DNA of 7,581 nt from Anaerolineales bacterium (GTDB lineage: Bacteria > Chloroflexota > Anaerolineae > Anaerolineales > UBA6663). This document shows positions 1-5,219 of this stretch, piece by piece. The notes below the pieces were generated by a model that was given only the letters and a program-made list of their open reading frames with translations, was not told where the DNA came from and searched no databases. How positions within the stretch are numbered: position 1 is the stretch's first letter; each line of letters starts with the position of its first letter. Both the position numbers and the translations under genes were made by a program. The stretch is from positions 1 through 7,581 of the forward strand of contig JAGOBN010000179.1 in NCBI GenBank assembly GCA_017999235.1. Reading direction: 5' to 3'.

Positions 1-1244
1 GCGCGCCGCGCCTCTTCCACCAGCGCCAGCCGGTCATCCTGGTCCTCATAGTAATTCCGCGCGGGCCGGCCCACCACCTCCGCCGCCGGGAAGCCAAACA
101 TCACCTCCGCGCGGCGGCTGAAGTACAACACCTCGCCATCCGTCAGGCGCGTCAGCACCAGCGGAAAGGGCGCCAGGTCCAGCAATTGCCGCAGCCGCGC
201 GCTCTCATCGCGCAGGCGGCCCTCCAGAGCGACGCGCTCGGTGATATCGCGCAAAACCAGCAGTTGGCCGGCCAGGGTCTCCAGGCGGTCGGCCAGGGGC
301 ATCACCGCCAGATCATACGTGCGCGGGCCGGCCGCGGTTACGCGCTGGATCTCGGCCGGCGCGGCCGCGCCCTCGGCCACCGCCAGGAGTTCCGGCCAGG
401 CGGCCAGCGCCTCCCGCGCCGGCTGGCCGGGCCGGGCGGCCGGCCCCAAGACCACCGCCGCCGCCGGGTTCACGTCCACCACCCGGCCGCGCTCGTCCAC
501 CACCACCATCACATCCGCCAGCCGGTCCACCAGCAGGCTGCGCGCAATCGGCACCAGGTCCAGGATGTGGTAGCGGAACAAGGCCCAGGCTAAGAGCAGG
601 CCCGTAAACGAAAAAGTGACGGGCGCCAGGTTGATGCCGGGCAGCGGCGTTAAGCCGATTTGATACAAGGCATCCAGGATGAGCGGCCCCAGGGTGGTCA
701 CAGCGACGGTCAGGGTTGGACCCGTCCGCCGGGTGGTGGGGGAACCGCCCAAGGCGCGGAGCAAGGCCGTCACGGTCAGCGCCGCCAATCCATAAGCATT
801 CAGCAGGTACAGCCAGAGCCAGGGACCGCGGTCAAAGACCAGGATGGTCAGCGGTCCGAGCGCGGCCAGCCGGTAATTGAAGCGGAAGACCGGCACGGCC
901 AGCCAATCCACTGCCACGGTGAGCGCCGGGATCACCAGCACGGCGGCCAGCCGCCAGCCGGCCAGCCACTTCGGCCGGCGCGCGTACCGCGCGGCCAGCA
1001 CAGCGCCCGCCACCGGCAAAATCGCCACCGCCGGCAGGCGGGCCTGAAGCCAAAACACTTTGTCCGCCAACGCCGGGCTGGCCAGTTCCAGGGCGTAGCT
1101 CAGCGCCCACACCCCGGCGGCGGCCATGGCCACCGCGAACGGCCGGGCGGTGGGCGCCGACCGCGCCCGCCAGGCGAAGAGCGCCAGCCCGCTCATGATG
1201 AGACTGGCCGCGCATAACAGGGGAACCAAATTCGCCGGGAGCAT
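1..1244 (-). CDS. 7TM-PAS-PAS membrane sensor, N-terminal 414 residues (3' end beyond window)
   Basis: I translated this frame by hand: it is open from the ATG at 1244 to base 3 with no stop, so the C-terminus is off the left edge. It starts 'MLPANLVPLLCAASLIMSG' with no obvious Shine-Dalgarno. Residues 1-222 give seven hydrophobic helices, including 'WALSYALELASPALADKVFW', 'DRGPWLWLYLLNAYGLAAL' and 'LLLAWALFRY'. This is the layout of the 7TM_His_kinase N-terminal sensor region, and the junction 'FRYHILDLIPVAR' (223-235) is typical of it. A first PAS domain begins near 240 ('LADVMVVVDERGRVVDVNPA') and ends at 'LVLRDITERVALE' (about 328-340). A short coiled linker leads to a second PAS domain from about 355 ('DLAPFPLVLTRLTDGEVLYF', 'AEVMFGFPAAEVVGR'). 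The output domain, such as histidine kinase or GGDEF, is not visible, so I do not call it a kinase. It senses something at the membrane or small ligands through PAS; the ligand is unknown. Confidence 0.88.
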   Translation of the reverse strand, partial: MLPANLVPLLCAASLIMSGLALFAWRARSAPTARPFAVAMAAAGVWALSYALELASPALADKVFWLQARLPAVAILPVAGAVLAARYARRPKWLAGWRLAAVLVIPALTVAVDWLAVPVFRFNYRLAALGPLTILVFDRGPWLWLYLLNAYGLAALTVTALLRALGGSPTTRRTGPTLTVAVTTLGPLILDALYQIGLTPLPGINLAPVTFSFTGLLLAWALFRYHILDLVPIARSLLVDRLADVMVVVDERGRVVDVNPAAAVVLGPAARPGQPAREALAAWPELLAVAEGAAAPAEIQRVTAAGPRTYDLAVMPLADRLETLAGQLLVLRDITERVALEGRLRDESARLRQLLDLAPFPLVLTRLTDGEVLYFSRRAEVMFGFPAAEVVGRPARNYYEDQDDRLALVEEARR

Positions 1245-1256
1245 GCCGCGCCAATG

Positions 1257-1829
1257 CTAACGCCGCAATAAGCGGAAGTAGAGCCCGATCTGCACGGCCA
1301 AAAAAGCGGCCGCTGCCGCCGCCACCCCGGCCGCTGGCGCGCCTAAAAAGAACGCGGCCGCGCCGACGGCCAGGCTGTCCACCAGCGCCACCAGGCCGGC
1401 CAGATCAAACGTGATAGTGCCGATCTGGCCCAGGGGCGGCAAGGTGGTGGTGCGCCAGCGGAAGGCCGGCGCCAGCTCCGGGTAATGCGCCAGATAGAAG
1501 TCTTTGATCTGGTTCATGGTCTGGGCGCTGTCGTGCCAGGCCCGGCGCAGCCGGATGAGTTTTAATACGGTGAACAGCCCCACCCCGCCCAGCAGCGCGC
1601 TGACGCTGGCGAGCAGGAGCGGCGCCGCCCGCAGGTCAGCCGGCGCCAGCGCCGGCAAGCCCAGGGCCAAGGAACCGGCTCCGCCGACCAGCAGGAGGTA
1701 GAGGTTCACCACCTGGGTGCGGTCATGGTTGGCCTGCAGCGCCGTCTCGCGCGCGTACTCAAACTCCTGCTGGAGGATGGCATCTGGATCCAGCAGCGCC
1801 TTGATCTCATCAGCGGGTGGAAAGTTCAT
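1257..1829 (-). CDS. Uncharacterised integral membrane protein, about four transmembrane helices
   Basis: The protein has 190 residues. I take the ATG at 1829 ('MNFPPADEIK') rather than an in-frame upstream start near 1904, because the upstream 25 residues are Arg/Ala/Gly-rich, look non-coding and lie in the inverted repeat. The layout is a cytosolic helix rich in charged residues (8-40, 'LQQEFEYARETALQAN'), two hydrophobic helices (about 41-62 and 66-91), a polar helix-containing region ('HDSAQTMNQIKDFYLAHYPEL', about 99-119, then to 140), and two more hydrophobic helices (about 143-165 and 167-187) ending in 'RLLRR'. I do not recognise a named family. The two-helix pairs with flanking cytosolic helices are reminiscent of small membrane proteins of conflict or stress systems, but no diagnostic motif is visible, and a plain structural or scaffold protein is equally possible. 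It ends in TAG, 12 bp before the sensor gene and in the same frame as it, so the two are probably co-expressed. Confidence 0.72.
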   Translation of the reverse strand: MNFPPADEIKALLDPDAILQQEFEYARETALQANHDRTQVVNLYLLLVGGAGSLALGLPALAPADLRAAPLLLASVSALLGGVGLFTVLKLIRLRRAWHDSAQTMNQIKDFYLAHYPELAPAFRWRTTTLPPLGQIGTITFDLAGLVALVDSLAVGAAAFFLGAPAAGVAAAAAAFLAVQIGLYFRLLRR

Positions 1830-1844
1830 CAGGTGTAAACAACC

Positions 1845-1890
1845 GGGCGCACGACCGCGCCGCACTTGCGCGGCGGCCGGCCGTGCGCCC
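1845..1890. promoter_or_regulatory. Strong inverted repeat upstream of the membrane-protein gene
   Basis: On the plus strand GGGCGCACG (1845-1853) and CGTGCGCCC (1882-1890) are perfect 9-bp inverted arms. Inside them CCGCGC (1855-1860) can pair with GCGCGG (1868-1873) around a 7-nt loop, leaving an 8-nt bulge. It fills much of the 94-bp gap between the second lysozyme (minus strand, ends 1924) and the membrane protein (start 1829). On the minus strand the hairpin is followed by GGTTGTTT and then, 15 bp from the arm, the ATG. It could be a weak terminator, an attenuator covering the start region, or a repressor dyad. The downstream start has no clear Shine-Dalgarno, which makes a role in controlling it attractive but unproven. 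Confidence 0.6.
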
Positions 1891-1923
1891 AATCGGCCTT
1901 TCAATGCTACCCGGCGGCGGAGA

Positions 1924-2868
1924 CTACCCCGCGGCCAACTCCTGCGCCAAGGCCGCCGCCAGCGAGTTCTTCTGCCCGTCGTTCAACCCCGCCAGGCCGG
2001 CGATGCCCGGGCCGGCGTACGCATCCACCGGGCGGGCGGTCAGGTCCATCAACAAACCCGTGCTCTGCAGCAGCGTCCCGCCCTGGTTTCCAAAAGCGCG
2101 GACAAAGGCGTTAAGCACCTGGATGTTGCTGGCCTGCCGGATGTCCACGGCCGGCGCGGGCGCCCGGCCATTGCCGCCGGCGGCCTGGGCGGCCGGCGCG
2201 CCCGCCCAGGCGCGCAGTTCCGCCTCCGTGCCGGCAAACACATTCAGGTCGGTGTTGGCGAGCTTGCCGTTGTTGGCCACGCCGTCGACGCGGCCCTTCT
2301 CCGAATATTGCCAGATGGTCCAGTTGGTCCAGCTCTTGGGCATACTGGGCTTGTATTTTTTTTGCTCGATGTCGGCCACGCTCGGAAAGCCGTCCCTCAC
2401 CGGATAGGCGGCCACCCACAGCGGATACTGCGCGGCCCACTCCGGATACCGCCCGCCGATCAGCATGCCGGCATTCCAGTACCAGGCGGCGGTATAGATG
2501 AGCGGGCGCCGGCCCAGCCCGGCCTCCACCTGGTCCAGCCAGAGCTTGGCATATTGGGCGTACTGCGCCGGGTTGGCGGTTTTGCCTTCGATATCCAGCA
2601 CCGGCGGCAGTTCGCCGGGATCATCGGCCAGCACCTTGAGGTAAGCGCCGGCCTGCTTCTGGCCGTCCATGTCTCCCACCAGAAAGTGATAGGCGCCGCG
2701 CAGCAGGCCCGCGCTCTTGGCGCCCGCCCAATGCTTGGCAAACACGGGATCGGCGAAGTTGGATTGGGTGGCCTTAATGACCACAAACGACACGCCGGCC
2801 GCGCGCACGCGCGCCCAATCCACGCTGGGCTGCCAGCGGGAGACATCTATGCCTTGTGCAAGCGCCAT
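1924..2868 (-). CDS. GH25 muramidase (lysozyme) with C-terminal helical domain
   Basis: The protein has 314 residues. The ATG start has GGAG 7 nt upstream. The GH25 domain (about 5-222) aligns without a gap to the upstream lysozyme; by hand count 142 of 221 positions are identical, so this is a tandem duplication. Catalytic and substrate residues fall at the same positions: Asp8, 'AYHF' 59-62, 'LDIE' with Asp92 and Glu94, 'WQYSEKGRVDG' 186-196 and Asp207. It should cut the MurNAc-GlcNAc bond of peptidoglycan. Again there is no signal peptide. A Gly/Ala/Pro linker (223-241) joins a small domain (about 243-314): 'ASNIQVLNAFVRAFG', 'LLQSTGLL', 'DAYAGPGIAGLAGL', then a final helix. I recall similar helical modules on cell-wall hydrolases of Chloroflexota, from memory only; a wall- or partner-binding role is plausible but unproven. 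The lysine-rich tail of the sister gene is absent here, so the two copies share the enzyme but differ in targeting. Confidence 0.93.
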   Translation of the reverse strand: MALAQGIDVSRWQPSVDWARVRAAGVSFVVIKATQSNFADPVFAKHWAGAKSAGLLRGAYHFLVGDMDGQKQAGAYLKVLADDPGELPPVLDIEGKTANPAQYAQYAKLWLDQVEAGLGRRPLIYTAAWYWNAGMLIGGRYPEWAAQYPLWVAAYPVRDGFPSVADIEQKKYKPSMPKSWTNWTIWQYSEKGRVDGVANNGKLANTDLNVFAGTEAELRAWAGAPAAQAAGGNGRAPAPAVDIRQASNIQVLNAFVRAFGNQGGTLLQSTGLLMDLTARPVDAYAGPGIAGLAGLNDGQKNSLAAALAQELAAG

Positions 2869-2937
2869 CGTCGGCCTCCAGAGAGCATTTCCCCAAGCTT
2901 ACACCAATCCCGACCCGCCGCCACCCTTAGCGGAGCG

Positions 2938-2966
2938 GGCGGATTCAAGCCGGGCTTAAACCCGCC
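2938..2966. other. Intergenic inverted repeat, 13-bp stem with 3-nt loop
   Basis: In the 109-bp gap between the two lysozyme genes, the minus strand can fold GGCGGGTTTAAGC, loop CCG, GCTTGAATCCGCC. All 13 positions pair, two of them as G-U wobbles. It starts 11 bp after the TAA of the first lysozyme gene, where a terminator or mRNA-stabilising hairpin would be expected, but no T-run follows on the minus strand, so a classical intrinsic terminator is not supported. It could be an RNA processing/stability element or a dispersed genomic palindrome. I see no second copy in this window. The rest of the gap shows only the Shine-Dalgarno of the next gene. Confidence 0.6.
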
Positions 2967-2977
2967 CGCCCGGCGCG

Positions 2978-4051
2978 TTACTTCTTCTTGGCGGCCGGCT
3001 TCTTCTTCGGCGGCGCTTTCTTCAGGACGAGCTTCTTCTTGATGGCCGGCTGCTTAGCGGGCTTTTTCTCGGCGGTCTTCCGCTTGGCGGCCGGCTTCTT
3101 TTTGGCCGCCGGTTTCTTGGCGGCGGGCTTCTTGGCGGCCGGCTTCTTGACGGCGGGCTTCTTGGCCGCCGGTTTCTTCTTGGCCGCCGGTTTCTTCTTG
3201 GCCGCCGGTTTCCTCTTCGCGGCCGGCTCGGCGGCCGGCTCGGCCGCCGCTTCCTGCGCGTGGGCGCTCTGGCCGGCCGTCTCGCTGGCGTCTCCGTAGC
3301 TGGCTTCCACCACCTCGGCGCCAAAGTCAAAGGACACCGCCGGCTCATACACCGGCAGATCCGCCAGCGCGGCCGGGTCCCGGCCCAGCCATTTGGCCAG
3401 GTCGTCCAGGGTGCCGGCGTACAGGTTCAGATCGGTGTTGGCGGGTTTGCCGTTGGTGGCCACGCCGTCCACGCGGCCCTTCTCCGAGTACTGCCAGAGC
3501 GCGTAGCCCGTCCAGCTCTTGGGCAGCAGCGGCTTGAATTTGCCGGCGGCGAGATCGTCCAGGCTGGGCTCGCCGCTGGCCAGCGGGTAGGCCGCCACCC
3601 ATAGCGGGTACTCGGCCGCCCACGCCGGATATTTCCCGCCGATGAGCATGCCGGAGTTCCAGTACCAGGCCGCCGTATAGATGATGGGCTTCCGGCCGGT
3701 GCGCTGCTCGGCCTCCAGCAGCCAGACCAGCGCGTCCTTGGCCAGCTGCGCCGGGTTGGTGGTCTTGGCCTCGATATCCAGCACGGGCGGAAACTCGCCC
3801 AGGTCGTCGCCCAGCGCTTTGAGGTAGGCGTCCAATTGCTTGAGCGGCGGCGCGTCCGGCACAAAGAAGTGATAGGCGCCGCGCAGCAGGCCGGCCGCCT
3901 TGGCGCCGGCCCAGTGCTGGGGGAAGACCGCGTCCCCCCAGGTGGATTGCGAGGCTTTGGCAAAGGCGAAGGCAAAGCCGGCGGCGCGCACCTTCGGCCA
4001 TTCAACGGTCGGCTGCCACTTGGAAACATCAATCCCACGCAGGTAGGTCAT
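2978..4051 (-). CDS. GH25 muramidase (lysozyme) with long Lys/Ala/Pro-rich tail
   Basis: The protein has 357 residues. The ATG start has GGAG 6 nt upstream. The glycoside hydrolase 25 domain fills residues about 3-222: 'RGIDVSKWQP' (5-14, Asp8), 'GAYHFF' (58-63), 'PPVLDIEAKT' (88-97, with Asp92 and Glu94 of the DxE catalytic pair), 'WQYSEKGRVDGV' (186-197) and 'NTDLN' (205-209, Asp207). Known for the family: hydrolysis of the beta-1,4 bond between MurNAc and GlcNAc in peptidoglycan. The domain begins at residue 3, leaving no room for a Sec or Tat signal, as in phage endolysins, so export must be indirect or occur on lysis. Residues 223-278 form an acidic, Ala/Glu-rich linker that includes 'SFDFGAE' (240-246). 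Residues 279-357 are almost purely Lys, Ala and Pro (PAAKK repeats), like histone H1 or AlgP tails; such a tail could bind DNA/RNA, anionic wall polymers or membrane. Catalytic function is well supported; tail function is unknown. Confidence 0.93.
   Translation of the reverse strand: MTYLRGIDVSKWQPTVEWPKVRAAGFAFAFAKASQSTWGDAVFPQHWAGAKAAGLLRGAYHFFVPDAPPLKQLDAYLKALGDDLGEFPPVLDIEAKTTNPAQLAKDALVWLLEAEQRTGRKPIIYTAAWYWNSGMLIGGKYPAWAAEYPLWVAAYPLASGEPSLDDLAAGKFKPLLPKSWTGYALWQYSEKGRVDGVATNGKPANTDLNLYAGTLDDLAKWLGRDPAALADLPVYEPAVSFDFGAEVVEASYGDASETAGQSAHAQEAAAEPAAEPAAKRKPAAKKKPAAKKKPAAKKPAVKKPAAKKPAAKKPAAKKKPAAKRKTAEKKPAKQPAIKKKLVLKKAPPKKKPAAKKK
3084..3215. repeat. 15/18-bp tandem repeats encoding the PAAKK tail
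   Basis: On the plus strand the unit TTGGC(G/C)GCCGG(C/T)TTC starts at 3084, 3102, 3117, 3132, 3147, 3162, 3180 and 3198. Some units carry an extra TTC/TTT/CTC triplet, giving one more Lys or Arg. Several units are identical (for example those at 3162, 3180 and 3198), so the tail has probably grown by in-frame slippage or unequal recombination. It is coding sequence of the first GH25 gene, not a CRISPR array: the units are contiguous and have no unique spacers. Confidence 0.9.
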
Positions 4052-4095
4052 AAGGGTCTCCAGAGGGAAAAGGGGCCAGGGTTAAGGATCAAACG

Positions 4096-4422
4096 CTAAG
4101 CGCCGCGGAAAATGCCGAGCAGCGCTTCCAGCATCTTGGCGCGGTAGGCGATGGCGGTCTCGACGCTGCGCTGGTGCAGATCAAAGACGGCTTTGTCCAC
4201 CGTCAGGCCGGCCTCGCCCGCCTGCAAGGGCAGCACGGCTTCGCTGTCGCCATCCAGCTTGATGATGGTGCGCGCCGCCGCGCGGGCCTGCGCGTAATCG
4301 GTGACCGTGTCGGCGTCCACGCGCACGACGCGCGTCTCGACCGTCAGCGTGGCCACATCTTTCACATAGCCGGCCACCTGGGCGGCTACGTTTTTGAGGG
4401 TGGTCTCCAGATCGTCCGCCAT
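4096..4422 (-). CDS. Uncharacterised 108-residue protein, stand-alone copy of the peptidase C-terminal module
   Basis: The start at 4422 is fixed by a good AGGAG site 7 nt upstream. The protein begins 'MADDLETTLKNVAAQ' and has no signal peptide or membrane helix. It does not match a family I can name. It appears to be an N-terminal helix (3-22), a Val/Thr-rich segment likely to form strands (22-36), a helix (about 42-52), the block 'TIIKLDGDSEAVLP' (52-65), and a long C-terminal helix (about 75-105) containing 'HQRSVETAIAYRAKMLEALL'. The same order and key residues occur at about 550-638 of the peptidase: DV.(S/T)L.V, then LDGD....VP, then VD..L...H...V..A...RAEML....LLGSL. Two peptidase-linked genes in a row carrying this module point to a homotypic interaction or adaptor role; this is inferred. 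It ends in TAG, 44 bp before the first lysozyme gene. Confidence 0.78.
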   Translation of the reverse strand: MADDLETTLKNVAAQVAGYVKDVATLTVETRVVRVDADTVTDYAQARAAARTIIKLDGDSEAVLPLQAGEAGLTVDKAVFDLHQRSVETAIAYRAKMLEALLGIFRGA

Positions 4423-4429
4423 GAGGATG

Positions 4430-4436
4430 CTCCTTA
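4430..4436 (-). promoter_or_regulatory. Shine-Dalgarno overlapping the upstream stop codon (TAAGGAG)
   Basis: Read on the minus strand, the TAA stop of the 261-residue gene (4436-4434) runs directly into AGGAG (4434-4430), 7 nt before the ATG at 4422. This site decides the start of the 108-residue protein: an in-frame ATG upstream at 4500 would lie inside the preceding gene and lacks this site. Confidence 0.8.
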
Positions 4437-5219
4437 GAGTGAGGCTTGCGCGTCCCGGTACCGGCCGGCTTCCGCCAGCACCTGGTTGATAAATTTCCAC
4501 GCCACCGGCAGGGCCAGCAGCGCCCCGCCCGGCAGGGCCAGCGTGCCGGCCAGCCGCACCGCGCCCTGCGCCGTGACCAGCAAGATCCGCAGCAGGGCCG
4601 CGCGCGAGGCCAGCGCCAGCCGCAGGCTGCGCGCATGCAAGGCCAGGGTGCCGGCGGCCAGAGGGCCGGCGGCCAGAGGGCCGGCGGCCAGGGTACTGGC
4701 CGGCCAGAGCGTGTCCGCGTCCGCCGACCAGGCGATGGAGGTCCGGGCCGCCAGCTGCCCGCCCAGCCGGGTCTCGACTACGGCGAAATAGCGCACGGCG
4801 TCGGTCAGCCGGCGCAGCACGCCCGCGAACTCGCGCTCGGCGGCGGCCGCCTCGCCCGGCGCCGCAAAGCTGATCTCGCCGGCCGCCCGCACCCGGAGGT
4901 GCTCCAGCGCGGCCAGGGCGGCCTGCTCGGGCGGCCGCGTCTCCGCGCCCACGGCGAAGGAGACGCCGTCATTCGCGGCGGCCAGCTGATCCAGGCGCTG
5001 CCGCGCCGTGTCCAGCGCGCCCTCGGCCGCCGCCACTTGCCGCAGGCCGGCCTCCAGCTGCTGCGCCGCTTGCTCCGGCGCGCCGGCCAGGTCAATCTGC
5101 CAGAGCGACGCGGCCGGTTCCGCGCCGACGGCGAAGGACACCTCGTCGGCGGGCAGCGCCCACAGGCCCAGCACATCCGGGGCGCCGGCCCCCGCGCCCA
5201 CCAGTTGAAACCCGGTCAC
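4434..5219 (-). CDS. Uncharacterised 261-residue protein with repeated SFAVGAE motif; possible peptidase partner
   Basis: I do not recognise this as a named family. I place the start at the GTG that overlaps the peptidase stop; an ATG at 5315 keeps the frame but is less likely. The composition is Ala/Leu-rich and mostly helical, with no signal peptide. Two near-identical heptads, SFAVGAE, sit at 28-34 and 87-93, with a decayed third copy (SFAAPGE) at 117-123. They are separated by amphipathic helices rich in Gln, Glu and Arg (44-80, 95-112). Residues about 140-216 ('LAARTSIAWSADADTLWP', then 'HARSLRLALASRAALLRILL') match the layout of the 108-residue protein next door and of the peptidase C-terminus ('H.RS...A...RA.ML..LL'), but with an inserted run of five-residue GPLAA repeats (about 176-192). 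A hydrophobic stretch, about 218-244, could be a weak membrane or packing segment. It is probably made together with the peptidase and may bind it or be cleaved by it; that is inference. Confidence 0.68.
   Translation of the reverse strand: MTGFQLVGAGAGAPDVLGLWALPADEVSFAVGAEPAASLWQIDLAGAPEQAAQQLEAGLRQVAAAEGALDTARQRLDQLAAANDGVSFAVGAETRPPEQAALAALEHLRVRAAGEISFAAPGEAAAAEREFAGVLRRLTDAVRYFAVVETRLGGQLAARTSIAWSADADTLWPASTLAAGPLAAGPLAAGTLALHARSLRLALASRAALLRILLVTAQGAVRLAGTLALPGGALLALPVAWKFINQVLAEAGRYRDAQASL
4651..4695. repeat. Three 15-bp tandem repeats inside the 261-residue gene
   Basis: On the plus strand CCGGCGGCCAGAGGG occurs at 4651-4665 and 4666-4680 and again with a changed end (CCGGCGGCCAGGGTA) at 4681-4695; a related half unit precedes at 4641-4650. 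The unit is a multiple of three and encodes the pentapeptide GPLAA/GTLAA in the minus-strand gene, so copy-number change would keep the frame. The identical first two copies suggest recent slippage expansion. Confidence 0.9.
5216..5219 (-). promoter_or_regulatory. GTGA stop/start overlap (translational coupling)
   Basis: On the minus strand the peptidase TGA (5218-5216) shares bases with a GTG (5219-5217) that opens the next frame. Choosing this GTG gives a 261-residue protein beginning 'MTGFQLVGAG'. The alternative upstream ATG at 5315 would force about 100 bp of overlap with the end of the peptidase gene. Four-base overlaps of this kind are typical of translationally coupled genes whose products are needed together. 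No clear Shine-Dalgarno lies just upstream, which fits re-initiation. Confidence 0.7.

Noticed and set aside
832..1254. Minus-strand 140-residue open frame starting near 1254
   Set aside because: It is a frame shadow of the 7TM-PAS sensor: the product is Gly/Arg/Ala-rich and lacks hydrophobic helices, whereas the neighbouring frame from 1244 gives a coherent seven-helix and PAS protein.
1717..3042. Plus-strand open frame (about 440 codons) opposite the second lysozyme and membrane protein
   Set aside because: It runs across two real minus-strand genes and their gap and shows no domain; it is a shadow of high GC.
3084..3215. Possible CRISPR-like or non-coding repeat array
   Set aside because: Units are contiguous 15/18-mers with no spacers and are in frame with the lysozyme gene, encoding its PAAKK tail.
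2988..3299. Plus-strand open frame giving a Phe/Ala/Gly-rich hydrophobic protein
   Set aside because: It is the antisense of the Lys/Ala/Pro repeat (AAG read as CTT/TTC gives Phe/Leu), so the apparent membrane protein is a by-product of the repeat.
1924..4051. Prophage remnant, suggested by two endolysin-like GH25 genes
   Set aside because: No holin, tail, integrase or other phage gene is visible, and neighbours on both sides look chromosomal; phage ancestry of the enzymes alone remains possible.
4423..4500. Upstream in-frame ATG at 4500 for the 108-residue protein
   Set aside because: It would add 26 residues encoded inside the end of the 261-residue gene, and the good Shine-Dalgarno points to 4422 instead.
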